Assembly (NCBI RefSeq): GCF_000420745.1
Contig: NZ_ATVN01000012.1
Coordinates: 1-64,000 of the forward strand
Origin: Pseudorhodobacter ferrugineus DSM 5888
Lineage (GTDB): Bacteria; Pseudomonadota; Alphaproteobacteria; Rhodobacterales; Rhodobacteraceae
Reading direction: 5' to 3'
DNA length: 64,000 bases
Every line of letters begins with the position of its first letter. The first letter of the stretch is position 1. Both the position numbers and the translations under genes were made by a program. Of this stretch, positions 1-7,665 are shown piece by piece. Below the pieces are notes generated by a model, which had not been told where the DNA came from, ran no database searches, and saw only the letters and a program-made list of their open reading frames with translations.

Positions 1-65
1 AACAGCATTGACGCCATCATGACATAGAGAACATAACTAATGGGTGGGTCAAATCGCGGTGACAA
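1..65 (-). CDS. 5' end of probable TRAP transporter large permease (DctM-type), truncated by window edge
   Basis: Downstream of the small permease on the minus strand an open frame runs off the window. From a possible TTG at 65 it reads SPRFDPPISYVLYVMMASML, ending in hydrophobic residues as expected for the first membrane segment of a DctM/large permease. TRAP operons usually run binding protein, small permease, large permease, so position supports the call. The start codon is unclear (TTG at 65, or ATG at 20), and too little is visible for a family match. Confidence 0.4.
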   Translation of the reverse strand, partial: MSPRFDPPISYVLYVMMASML

Positions 66-72
66 TGCCGGG

Positions 73-567
73 TCAGTTCTCAGTGACAATCAACAGTTTG
101 AGTTCTTCGGACCACCAGCTCACGTCGTGCGAGACAAATGTAAAACCATCCCACAACGCATAGCCAAACGGTGCGAAAGGGCCAAATTCGATGGCCGAGG
201 CGCTGAATATCCGCTGTAAGAAGACGATAAAGATTTGCTGCAACACCATGAGCAAGCCGATCCACGCAACCGCACGGCCAAGGGTGTTGGCAAACCATTC
301 CAGCCCGCGCACAACGCCCCACATAATGGATTTGCGCCAGATGCCCACGGCCGTCAGGATCAGGAATGCGGTAAAGACGACAAAGAAAAAATCTTTGCTG
401 GCGCCGTAAAAGATAAAGCGCCCCAGCGCTTGCTTGGCCTCTACCGTTTCGAGTTTACCCAATTCACCCAGCCAGGCAAGCCATTCCCCCGGATGCGTGA
501 TCGCATAGAAGAAGTGGACAAATGACATGGCGATGTTGGAAAATAGTGCGGAAATGCTGTCGAGCAT
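73..567 (-). CDS. TRAP transporter small permease (DctQ-type)
   Basis: Protein of 164 residues with four predicted membrane segments, the usual layout of the DctQ subunit, which pairs with the large permease in tripartite ATP-independent periplasmic uptake. The ATG at 567 was chosen because a G-rich Shine-Dalgarno stretch lies just upstream; an in-frame ATG at 705 would add a proline-rich, non-membrane leader overlapping the upstream gene. It lies downstream of the binding-protein gene, separated by a strong stem-loop. The substrate is inferred only from the binding protein (2-oxoacids or similar monocarboxylates). Confidence 0.85.
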   Translation of the reverse strand: MLDSISALFSNIAMSFVHFFYAITHPGEWLAWLGELGKLETVEAKQALGRFIFYGASKDFFFVVFTAFLILTAVGIWRKSIMWGVVRGLEWFANTLGRAVAWIGLLMVLQQIFIVFLQRIFSASAIEFGPFAPFGYALWDGFTFVSHDVSWWSEELKLLIVTEN

Positions 568-618
568 TTCGATCCCCCCCTGCAGGAACGTCGCAGCAGT
601 TAACCTGCCAAGACAGAG

Positions 619-639
619 CCCCCGGCCATTGGCCGGGGG
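619..639. other. Intercistronic stem-loop between TRAP binding protein and permease genes
   Basis: A 9-bp perfect GC stem (CCCCCGGCC / GGCCGGGGG, loop ATT) sits between the binding-protein stop and the permease start. On the transcribed minus strand it is not followed by a clear U-run, so it is more likely an RNA-stabilising or partly attenuating hairpin that keeps binding protein in excess over permease than a full terminator. That role is inferred; the hairpin is directly visible. Confidence 0.7.
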
Positions 640-664
640 AGTTTTCAATCTGCCAAAGGGCGGA

Positions 665-1753
665 TTACATGGACTGAGTGCGTGTCCGCTGACGGGTATA
701 GGCACCGTCTGACTTGTCGATCCAAGCTGCGGAAGACTTCATCGAAGCCATGTAGCTGTCGTAGACGCGCTTATATAGATCATCGCCCATATTCTCGTCG
801 TGGACTTCCTGGCTTGCCTTGGCAAACGCATCCCAAACGCTGTCTGGGAATTCCAGAGTTTTCACGCCAGCTGCCTGCAAACGGGTCAATGCAGCACCGT
901 TGTTGGACAAGAACTGAGCGAGGTTCCACTGGTGGCCTTCGCCTGCTGCAACTTCCACAATTTTCTGCTGGGCTGGGGTCAGCGATTCAAACACTTCGCG
1001 GTTCATCGCCAAGGATAGGCCTGCACCTGGCTCGTGGAAGCCTGCGGTGTAGTAAAACTTGGTGATTTCCTGAAAGCCGGCCTTTTCGTCAGCCCATGGG
1101 CCGATCCATTCGGTGCCGTCAATCGCGCCAGACGCCAAGGCCTGGTACACTTCACCGCCTGGAAGGTTCTGAACAGATGCGCCCAGCTTGCCCAGCGCTT
1201 TACCGCCAAGACCTGGCATACGGAATTTCAAACCGTTGAAGTCATCTGCCGAGGTGATTTCTTTGCGGAACCAACCACCCGACTGCGCGCCGGTATTGCC
1301 ACCAAGGAAGGATTTCAGACCAAAGGTCTGGCCCAGCTCATCATGGAAGTCGTGGCCGCCACCGTGGTAGTACCAGTTTGCCAGTTCTTGCGCCGTCATC
1401 CCCATTGGGACGCAGGTAAAGAACGCATAGGAAGGGTGCTGACCTACAAAGTAATAGTCTGCACCGTGATACATATCTGCTTGACCCGAGGTTACGGCGT
1501 CAAACACTTCAAACGCGCCAACCAGTTCGCCAGCGGCTTTCAGATCGACAGTCAACTGACCATCGGTCATGGCAGTAATCAGATCAGCATCGCGCTGCGC
1601 AGAATCGTGCACACCGGCAAGGCCACGGCCCCATGTGGTGACCATGGTCAACGTGCGGTTGCCTTGCGCATACATCGGGGCCGCCAGCGTGGACGCTGCG
1701 GCAGCGGTCGCACCACCGATGGTGGCTTTGGTCAAAAATGAACGACGGTCCAT
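665..1753 (-). CDS. TRAP transporter substrate-binding protein, TakP/DctP-like
   Basis: A 362-residue periplasmic solute-binding protein. Residues 1-30 form a Tat-like signal (RRSFLTKAT, hydrophobic stretch, PMYAQ). The mature part has the DctP/TakP fold signatures: RMPGLGG (about 178-184) holding the arginine that anchors a substrate carboxylate, and GTEWIGPW (213-220) typical of the 2-oxoacid-binding branch. ATG 1753 has GGAGGAG upstream; the longer frame to 2023 overlaps the divergent kinase gene and has no protein-like N terminus. It heads the TRAP operon. Substrate is probably pyruvate-like 2-oxoacids or lactate by family, not proven here. Confidence 0.9.
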   Translation of the reverse strand: MDRRSFLTKATIGGATAAAASTLAAPMYAQGNRTLTMVTTWGRGLAGVHDSAQRDADLITAMTDGQLTVDLKAAGELVGAFEVFDAVTSGQADMYHGADYYFVGQHPSYAFFTCVPMGMTAQELANWYYHGGGHDFHDELGQTFGLKSFLGGNTGAQSGGWFRKEITSADDFNGLKFRMPGLGGKALGKLGASVQNLPGGEVYQALASGAIDGTEWIGPWADEKAGFQEITKFYYTAGFHEPGAGLSLAMNREVFESLTPAQQKIVEVAAGEGHQWNLAQFLSNNGAALTRLQAAGVKTLEFPDSVWDAFAKASQEVHDENMGDDLYKRVYDSYMASMKSSAAWIDKSDGAYTRQRTRTQSM

Positions 1754-1844
1754 ATAGTTCTCCTCCCATGAGACTCCCCGCTTTTTTGTGGCGGGTTTAC
1801 TTTTAACGTTTTGGGACACTAGCGGGGGATTTCGACGCAAGGAA

Positions 1845-1861
1845 TACCTAGTACTACGTAG
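1845..1861. promoter_or_regulatory. Candidate operator: two overlapping palindromes in the TRAP/two-component divergent promoter
   Basis: Between the divergent TRAP operon and kinase gene lies TACCTAGTACTACGTAG, containing two overlapping perfect 8-bp palindromes, TAGTACTA (1849-1856) and CTACGTAG (1854-1861). A dyad here is the natural place for the adjacent NarL-type response regulator to bind, but no binding consensus was checked. Confidence 0.45.
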
Positions 1862-2014
1862 AACTGGCAGAAGTGGATAGAAAATAAGACCAGTTGGGGC
1901 GTTAACATTTGCAGGATGCCGACATTGGCGCGAAATTGACGGGCATTGACGCTGGTTCGGTATCAACGGCATCTTACGATTCGTGGGCATTGCGCGAGAC
2001 GGAGGCGGGATAAG

Positions 2015-3460
2015 GTGCAGCAAGGGCTGGCGTGGAGTTTTGGCAAAAAGCTAAGCTATGGGCAAAAGATTTTTCTTTTGGCTACGCTGCCGCTGGTTTT
2101 TGCGATGCTGACCGTCGGCTTTATTGTCTTGCAGGAGGCGCGCGGGGTTGCAGAGCGCGAAATTGCAGTGCTTGAGGCGGAATTGATAGCGGCCAAGAAG
2201 GCCGAGCTGCGCAATTATGTATCAATCGCACGTACCGCATTTGGCCCCGTCTACGGCAATGCGCTACCCGATGACGAGATCGCCAAGCGCGAGGTGTTGC
2301 AGATTTTGGCAGCGATGACCTATGGCAACGAAGGATTCTATTTCGTCTATGATTATGAGGGCACCAACCTTGTCAGCCCGCGCCAAACCTGGCTAATCGA
2401 GAAAAACTGGGCCGGCCTTAGCGATTCCAATGGTGTGCCGGTGGTGGATGAGTTGATCCGGCTGGCGCGGCAAGGATCGGGGTATCATACCTACACTTGG
2501 CCGAAACCTAACTCGGGTAAGCCTGCGACGATGGTGTCTTATGTAATTGGTTTGCAGGATTGGCATTGGGCGATTGGGACGGGGATTTTTATTGATGATG
2601 TGTTGGCTTCGGTGGCGTCGGCGCGCGCGCAGACCAAAGCACGGGTACAACGGACCTTTCTATATATCGGTGGTATCACATCGGCGGCGGTTTTCGCGGT
2701 GTTCTTATCAGGATTGTTTTTGAACCTGCGCGAACGCCGCCTTGCAGAAGATAAGCTGAAGGCGCTGACCCAACGGGTGTTTGACACCCAAGAGGAAGAG
2801 CGTGGCCGTGTGGCACGGGAATTGCACGACAGTATCAGCCAGATTTTAGTCGGCGTCCGATATACGCTGGAACTGGCGCGGCGCAGGCAGACGACAGGGG
2901 ATACGCGCGCAGGGGATAGCCTGAGTTCAGGCATCACGCATTTGAACGGCGCGATCCAAGAGGTCCGCCGCATCAGCCGAGATTTGCGTCCCGGCGTGTT
3001 GGATGACCTTGGTCTTGGCCCTGCCCTGCAATCGCTGGCCGAAGAGTTTGGCGCGCGCACGGGGATTGAGGTTGATTTTGAAACGGTTGTGTTCCGCAAC
3101 CGGCTTGACCAAGACGCCAAAATCGCGCTTTACCGCGTCGCCCAAGAGGCGCTGACAAATGTTGAGCGGCACTCGGGGGCCACACGGGTCAACATGCTGG
3201 TCCGTGGCACAAAATTAGGGGCGGTCCTTCGCATTCAAGACAACGGTCGCGGCATGCCGGAGACTGGATCCGAGCCCTCTGGTTTGGGGCTGCGAAATAT
3301 GGCAGAACGAATGGCACGCCTTGATGGCACGCTGCGTGTCATTTCAACCAAAACAGGCTTGATGATTGAGGCGCAGGTCCCGCTGACTCATATGCTGACC
3401 CCTATCGCAAAAAACCCTGTAGGCCTATCCAAAGGCCAAGACGCAAAGGCAAACCAATGA
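2015..3460 (+). CDS. Sensor histidine kinase with periplasmic Cache domain
   Basis: A 481-residue membrane kinase. GTG 2015 is preferred because GGAGGCGGG lies 5-10 nt upstream; an upstream ATG at 1946 adds an arginine-rich stretch with no ribosome site. Membrane segments at about 18-39 and 216-235 bracket a single-Cache (sCache_2) sensor with the FYFVYDYEGTNLVSPR signature. The cytoplasmic part has a HisKA_3 box with the phospho-acceptor His271 in ELHDSIS and an ATPase domain with DNGRGMP. Such Cache/NarL-type pairs often control carboxylate uptake; its divergent position relative to the TRAP operon suggests it senses that substrate. Its stop overlaps the next start (ATGA). Confidence 0.9.
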   Translation: MQQGLAWSFGKKLSYGQKIFLLATLPLVFAMLTVGFIVLQEARGVAEREIAVLEAELIAAKKAELRNYVSIARTAFGPVYGNALPDDEIAKREVLQILAAMTYGNEGFYFVYDYEGTNLVSPRQTWLIEKNWAGLSDSNGVPVVDELIRLARQGSGYHTYTWPKPNSGKPATMVSYVIGLQDWHWAIGTGIFIDDVLASVASARAQTKARVQRTFLYIGGITSAAVFAVFLSGLFLNLRERRLAEDKLKALTQRVFDTQEEERGRVARELHDSISQILVGVRYTLELARRRQTTGDTRAGDSLSSGITHLNGAIQEVRRISRDLRPGVLDDLGLGPALQSLAEEFGARTGIEVDFETVVFRNRLDQDAKIALYRVAQEALTNVERHSGATRVNMLVRGTKLGAVLRIQDNGRGMPETGSEPSGLGLRNMAERMARLDGTLRVISTKTGLMIEAQVPLTHMLTPIAKNPVGLSKGQDAKANQ

Positions 3461-4095
3461 CAGACCCTATTCGCGTTTTGATCGTGGATGATCATCCGAT
3501 GGTCGCCCAAGGTATCAGTGCCATTTTGGAAACCTATGATGATATTATGGTGGTCGGCACATTGTGCAACGGGCGCGAGGCGATTGACCAGATTGCAGGA
3601 CTCGATCCTGACGTGATGTTGCTGGACCTGAACATGCCCTTGGTCAATGGGTTGAACGCGACCGAGATCATTCTGGAGCAGCGCCCCGACACCCGCATTC
3701 TGATCCTGTCGATGCATGACAGCCCCGAATACATCAGCGCCGCTCTCAATCATGGCGCTATGGGCTACCTGCTAAAGGATGTTCCAACCGAAGAAATCAA
3801 GCAGGCCATTGATGCAGTGATGGGTGGCGAGCGCTATCTTTGCGCCGGTGCGGCGAGTGCGATCCGCCCCACCAACGGTGATACACGTGAGGCACTGACT
3901 AGCCGCGAGCAGATGATTTTGTTGGAACTGGCGCAAGGCAAATCTAACAAAGACGTTGCGTTGGCCTTGGACATTTCGGTGCGCACAGTCGAAACCCACC
4001 GCAAGAATATCAAACGCAAGCTGGGTATTTCTTCCACCGCAGGCTTGACCCGCTATGCGATGGAACATGGCGTGCTGCAAGGCACGGGAAACTAA
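3457..4095 (+). CDS. NarL/FixJ-type response regulator
   Basis: A 212-residue partner of the preceding kinase, translationally coupled through ATGA. The receiver domain (about 5-120) has the acidic pair Asp11-Asp12, phospho-acceptor Asp57 in LLDLNMP and Lys in LLKDVP. The C-terminal LuxR-type helix-turn-helix (about 145-205) shows LTSREQMILLELAQGKSNKD and the recognition helix in VRTVETHRKNI. It probably binds dyads in the divergent promoter at 1845-1861. The exact ligand and regulon cannot be read from sequence. Confidence 0.92.
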   Translation: MTDPIRVLIVDDHPMVAQGISAILETYDDIMVVGTLCNGREAIDQIAGLDPDVMLLDLNMPLVNGLNATEIILEQRPDTRILILSMHDSPEYISAALNHGAMGYLLKDVPTEEIKQAIDAVMGGERYLCAGAASAIRPTNGDTREALTSREQMILLELAQGKSNKDVALALDISVRTVETHRKNIKRKLGISSTAGLTRYAMEHGVLQGTGN

Positions 4096-4560
4096 TACGC
4101 CATTTCATCTTTGCTTGAGTACTCCGTTTACGTTGGATCCAAAAACCAATGTTCAGTTATGTTTGCATCGGCTCCAATAAACTGCCCAGCGCGGTCACGC
4201 TTTGGGGTGCTGTGATGGCTCCATTGGGGCAAGCCCGTTGCGACCGGAACCTAGCAGAAGGCAACGGTACGTGGTGTCTTGACTGGCCGGTCGCCGTGCG
4301 TAGGTAGAAGCTGTTTATTAGGCCAAAATAATACAAGGCGCCGCTTGCAAAGCGCCGCCCTGTCTGCGTCGCCAGCTTGGATCGCATTTCTATGCGGCCT
4401 CTAACTGTGCGCCCCAAACAGCAAAAATCCAACGCGGTTTGTTACGACGACGATTAGGCACAACCCAGGGCGCAAGAAATCACCTCACCTTTCGCGCTTC
4501 TTACGCTTTATCTAACAATTTTGTAACTTTAAGTAAGTTTCTTTCCGGACTGCGACACTT
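4096..4560. other. Long intergenic region without a recognised gene
   Basis: No credible coding sequence is seen on either strand. It contains inverted repeats that could belong to a small RNA: a perfect 7-bp stem CCGTTGC (4235-4241) / GCAACGG (4261-4267), and GGCGC (4337-4341) / GCGCC (4352-4356). An AT-rich stretch lies near 4505-4550. I could not match it to SRP RNA, 6S RNA, tmRNA or RNase P RNA. Confidence 0.5.
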
Positions 4561-4578
4561 TATTTCAACTTTTCGGTG

Positions 4579-4607
4579 TTGACGCGCCTTTTGACCCGCC
4601 ATATGGT
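4579..4607 (+). promoter_or_regulatory. Promoter of the ilv leader and acetolactate synthase operon
   Basis: TTGACG (4579-4584) and TATGGT (4602-4607) are separated by 17 nt, a good sigma-70-type match. Transcription would start near 4614, about 20 nt before the leader peptide ATG at 4635. Confidence 0.6.
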
Positions 4608-4634
4608 CCCAACCGAAGCCAGAGGGTTAGGCGC

Positions 4635-4682
4635 ATGAACAGACTTGTAGTGGTCATTTTGAAAAGGCGTATGGGCCGGTAG
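4635..4682 (+). CDS. ilv leader peptide (branched-chain amino acid attenuation)
   Basis: A 15-codon frame, MNRLVVVILKRRMGR, with GAGGG about 8 nt upstream. Six consecutive codons (Leu-Val-Val-Val-Ile-Leu) are exactly the end products of the downstream enzyme's pathway, the hallmark of translational attenuation leaders. It lies between the promoter and the acetolactate synthase gene, and its last codons are inside an RNA stem. Ribosome stalling at these codons would shift downstream pairing. Too short for automated gene finders; function is inferred by analogy with other ilv leaders. Confidence 0.8.
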   Translation: MNRLVVVILKRRMGR

Positions 4683-4735
4683 CGGAAAACCATTTACAAA
4701 CCCCATGCGCCTCCGCTTTACCCCCGGGGGCTTTT
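4665..4735 (+). terminator. Attenuator structure of the ilv leader with U-tract
   Basis: Competing stems are visible. AGGCGTATGGG (4665-4675) pairs with CCCATGCGCCT (4702-4712), 11 bp with one G-U. AGCGGA (4681-4686) pairs with TCCGCT (4712-4717), which would compete at the junction. A GC palindrome CCCCCGGGGG (4721-4730) is followed by CTTTTT, a terminator-like end. The first stem overlaps the last leader codons, so ribosome position would decide pairing. Which fold is the terminator is inferred, and the zero-loop palindrome makes the exact hairpin uncertain. Confidence 0.6.
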
Positions 4736-4781
4736 TGTTGCGATAGGGCCGCAATCTGCGGAGACAGAGGAAGAGAAGACG

Positions 4782-6536
4782 ATGGCACAGGTAATGACTG
4801 GCGCGGAAATGGTGGTTCAGGCCATGAAGGATCAGGGCGTAGAGGTGGTATTTGGCTATCCAGGCGGGGCAGTCCTGCCGATTTATGACGCCATTTTCCA
4901 GCAAAACGACATTCGCCACGTCATGGTACGTCATGAACAGGGGGCTGTTCATATGGCCGAAGGCTATGCCCGGTCAACCGGCAAGCCTGGCGTTGTGCTG
5001 GTAACCTCGGGCCCTGGTGCAACCAATGCGGTGACTGGGTTGACCGATGCCTTGATGGATAGCATTCCTTTGGTCGTTTTCACGGGACAAGTTCCGACCT
5101 TTATGATCGGCACCGACGGGTTCCAAGAGGCGGATACCGTTGGCATTACCCGCCCCTGCACCAAACATAACTGGCTGGTGAAAGATACGGAAAAGCTGGC
5201 CGAGACCATTCATCAGGCGTTTCATGTGGCCACGCATGGTCGCCCCGGCCCGGTTTTGATTGATATCCCCAAGGATGTGCAATTCGCCACGGGTGCATAT
5301 ATGGCGCCGCAAAAAGCCAAGGTGTCGCATTATCAGCCCAAGCTGAAGGGCAATATAGACGCGATCACCCAGATGGTCGAAATGATGGAAACCGCCGAAC
5401 GGCCCGTGTTTTATACGGGTGGTGGCGTCATAAATTCGGGGCCTGCCGCCAGCCAATTGTTGCGCGAATTTGTAGAGGCGACGGGCTTTCCGATCACCTC
5501 GACCTTGATGGGATTGGGCAGTTATCCGGCCTCGGGCGATAAGTGGTTGGGGATGCTGGGCATGCACGGCACCTATGAGGCAAATCTGTGTATGCATGGC
5601 TGCGACTTGATGCTGAACATCGGGGCGCGGTTCGATGACAGGATCACGGGGCGGATTGCCGACTTTTCCCCGAACAGCCGCAAGGTGCATGTCGATATTG
5701 ACGCGTCATCCCTGAACAAGGTGATCCGCGTGGATGTGCCGATTTTGGGCGATGTGGGGCATGTGTTGGAAGATGCGCTGCGGTTGTGGAAAGCTAGGGG
5801 CCGGAAGGTGAACAAGCCTGCGTTGGCCAAGTGGTGGAAGCAGATTGCCGAATGGCGTGCGGTGAATTGTCTTGATTACAAAAGCTCGGACACCGTGATT
5901 AAGCCACAATACGCTTTGCAGCGATTGGAAGCGCTAACCAAAGGCATGGACCGCTATATCACGACCGAAGTCGGCCAGCATCAGATGTGGGCAGCGCAGT
6001 TTTTGGGCTTTGAAGATCCGAACCGCTGGATGACATCGGGTGGTTTGGGGACGATGGGCTATGGGTTGCCCGCATCGATCGGGGTGCAGATTGCGCATCC
6101 CGATGCTTTGGTGATCAACGTGGCGGGTGAAGCATCTTGGTTGATGAATATGCAAGAAATGGGCACAGCCATGCAGTTTCGTGCCCCTGCCAAGCAGTTC
6201 ATCTTGAACAATGAACGTTTGGGCATGGTGCGCCAGTGGCAGCAATTGTTGCACGGCGAGCGGTATTCACAAAGCTGGTCGGAAAGCCTGCCCGATTTTG
6301 TGAAACTGGCCGAGGCCTTTGGCTGCAAGGGTATCAAATGTTCGGACCCCAAGGATCTGGATGACGCGATCATGGAAATGATCCGCTATGACGGGCCGGT
6401 GATTTTCGATTGTCTGGTAGAAAAACATGAAAACTGTTTCCCGATGATCCCATCGGGCAAGCCGCATAACGAGATGCTGTTGGGCGAGGCAGATACGGCG
6501 GGCGCCATCGGGGCCAAGGGTGCTGTGTTGGTCTGA
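4782..6536 (+). CDS. ilvB: Acetolactate synthase, large (catalytic) subunit
   Basis: A 584-residue thiamine-diphosphate enzyme that condenses two pyruvates to acetolactate, or pyruvate with 2-oxobutyrate, the first common step of valine, leucine and isoleucine synthesis. The N-terminal pyrimidine domain carries the catalytic Glu52 in RHEQGAVHMAEGYAR, then SGPGATN. The C-terminal cofactor domain has GEASWLMNMQEM and FILNNERLGM. The usual Mg-binding Asp of the GDG/GDA motif reads Glu450 here. AGAGGAAGAG precedes the ATG. It is followed by the small subunit and regulated by the leader at 4635. Confidence 0.97.
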   Translation: MAQVMTGAEMVVQAMKDQGVEVVFGYPGGAVLPIYDAIFQQNDIRHVMVRHEQGAVHMAEGYARSTGKPGVVLVTSGPGATNAVTGLTDALMDSIPLVVFTGQVPTFMIGTDGFQEADTVGITRPCTKHNWLVKDTEKLAETIHQAFHVATHGRPGPVLIDIPKDVQFATGAYMAPQKAKVSHYQPKLKGNIDAITQMVEMMETAERPVFYTGGGVINSGPAASQLLREFVEATGFPITSTLMGLGSYPASGDKWLGMLGMHGTYEANLCMHGCDLMLNIGARFDDRITGRIADFSPNSRKVHVDIDASSLNKVIRVDVPILGDVGHVLEDALRLWKARGRKVNKPALAKWWKQIAEWRAVNCLDYKSSDTVIKPQYALQRLEALTKGMDRYITTEVGQHQMWAAQFLGFEDPNRWMTSGGLGTMGYGLPASIGVQIAHPDALVINVAGEASWLMNMQEMGTAMQFRAPAKQFILNNERLGMVRQWQQLLHGERYSQSWSESLPDFVKLAEAFGCKGIKCSDPKDLDDAIMEMIRYDGPVIFDCLVEKHENCFPMIPSGKPHNEMLLGEADTAGAIGAKGAVLV

Positions 6537-6551
6537 TGCCGCGCTGAATTG

Positions 6552-6640
6552 ACAACGCCGGGGGTTTCACACCCCCGGACCCAAACCAAACGCCGGGGGT
6601 TTCACACCCCCGGACCCCCGTGGGGTATTTTTACCGAAAA
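6552..6640 (+). repeat. Duplicated GC-hairpin repeat with GGTATTTTT tail (intergenic repeat copy a)
   Basis: Two tandem copies of CCGGGGGTTTCACACCCCCGG, each a perfect stem, then CCCCCGTGGGGTATTTTT and CCGAAAAGAAAG. The same layout recurs at 41528-41613 and, reversed, at 47775-47832. The purine-rich tail ends close to the small-subunit start and supplies its Shine-Dalgarno sequence (AAAGGG). It sits inside the ilv operon, so it is not simply a terminator. Confidence 0.8.
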
Positions 6641-6654
6641 GAAAGGGCGCGAAA

Positions 6655-7215
6655 ATGTCGCCGCTGAATATAAAACAAGGGTCTACAAGCCATTCTGCCT
6701 ATGATCTGCGCGATCCGAATGGAGATGTGATAGAACAGCATACGCTTGCGGTGCTGGTTGACAACGAAAGTGGCGTTTTGGCACGGGTAATCGGGCTGTT
6801 TTCCGGTCGCGGTTATAACATCGACAGCCTAACTGTGGCGGAAGTGGACCATGAAGGCAAACGGTCGCGGATTACCATTGTTACGCGCGGAACCCCGCAA
6901 GTGATTGTGCAGATAAAAGCGCAGTTGGGCCGGATTGTACCCGTGCATGAAGTACATGACCTGACCGTTGAGGGGCCATCTGTTCAGCGCGAATTGGCGC
7001 TATTCAAGGTGGCAGGCAAGGGTGATGCGCGAATTGAAGCGTTGCGGTTAGCTGAAATTTTCCGCGCCAATGTGGTCGACAGCACGTTGGAAAGTTTTGT
7101 GTTTGAGATGACGGGCACGCCGGAAAAGATTGATGCGTTTGCCGATTTGATGCGGCCTTTGGGGCTGCGCGAGATTGCGCGGACGGGGGTTGCGGCCCTT
7201 TCGCGCGGGGCATGA
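6655..7215 (+). CDS. ilvN: Acetolactate synthase, small (regulatory) subunit
   Basis: A 186-residue regulatory subunit that activates the large subunit and confers valine feedback inhibition. The N-terminal ACT domain (about 26-98) shows LAVLVDNESGVLARVIGLFS and the GYNIDSLTV motif that forms the valine site; the C-terminal ALS_ss domain follows. ATG 6655 is preceded by AAAGGG supplied by the repeat tail. It is separated from the large subunit by 118 nt occupied by the duplicated hairpin repeat. Confidence 0.95.
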   Translation: MSPLNIKQGSTSHSAYDLRDPNGDVIEQHTLAVLVDNESGVLARVIGLFSGRGYNIDSLTVAEVDHEGKRSRITIVTRGTPQVIVQIKAQLGRIVPVHEVHDLTVEGPSVQRELALFKVAGKGDARIEALRLAEIFRANVVDSTLESFVFEMTGTPEKIDAFADLMRPLGLREIARTGVAALSRGA

Positions 7216-7219
7216 GCAT

Positions 7220-7603
7220 ATGGGGTTTCGCTTGGCAGCTGTGATGCGGCCAGTGATTTACGGCATAACCTTGCTGTCGTTGAGCGCGGTGGCGCAGGCT
7301 GATGGCTATGCCGACTATGGCAAACCAGAGCAGTGCGGCACCTACTCGGCCGCAGAATACACGCGAGAAGGTTGGTTTGCGGGGGGGGAGGGTGGGTCAA
7401 TGGCATTGACTGACGCGCAATCCGTACGCGGGTTGAATGCGCTGCTTTTTGCCGGAGTTATCACCGAAGAAGGTGCAAATGAGTCTGCGGGGCGGGTTAT
7501 GGCTGCCCGTGGTCCTTTGTTGGGGGCCACGGGGGCAATGGCCGAAGAGGTTTTGGTGATCATCACACCGCAGGGTATACGGCTTTTGCAGCGCTGCCCT
7601 TGA
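7220..7603 (+). CDS. Small exported protein of unknown function
   Basis: A 127-residue frame starting 4 nt after the small-subunit stop. It begins with a typical signal peptide (hydrophobic YGITLLSLSAVAQA, cleavage before DGYADYG). The mature part has one early Cys and one near the C terminus (LLQRCP), which could form a disulphide. No family was recognised. An internal ATG at 7244 would still leave a signal peptide. Its position suggests co-transcription with ilvBN, but the two need not be functionally linked. Confidence 0.6.
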   Translation: MGFRLAAVMRPVIYGITLLSLSAVAQADGYADYGKPEQCGTYSAAEYTREGWFAGGEGGSMALTDAQSVRGLNALLFAGVITEEGANESAGRVMAARGPLLGATGAMAEEVLVIITPQGIRLLQRCP

Positions 7604-7665
7604 TGCGTTGGGCATCAAGGCGTGCTTTCAGTAGCTTTCTAGCGCGATACGCTGTCGGTATTTGA

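Noticed and set aside
4229-4270. Hairpin with GACCGGAACCTAGCAG resembling part of SRP RNA
   Set aside because: The tip does not pair as in the SRP helix 8 (GGAA tetraloop is not closed by complementary bases) and the rest of the RNA is not recognisable.
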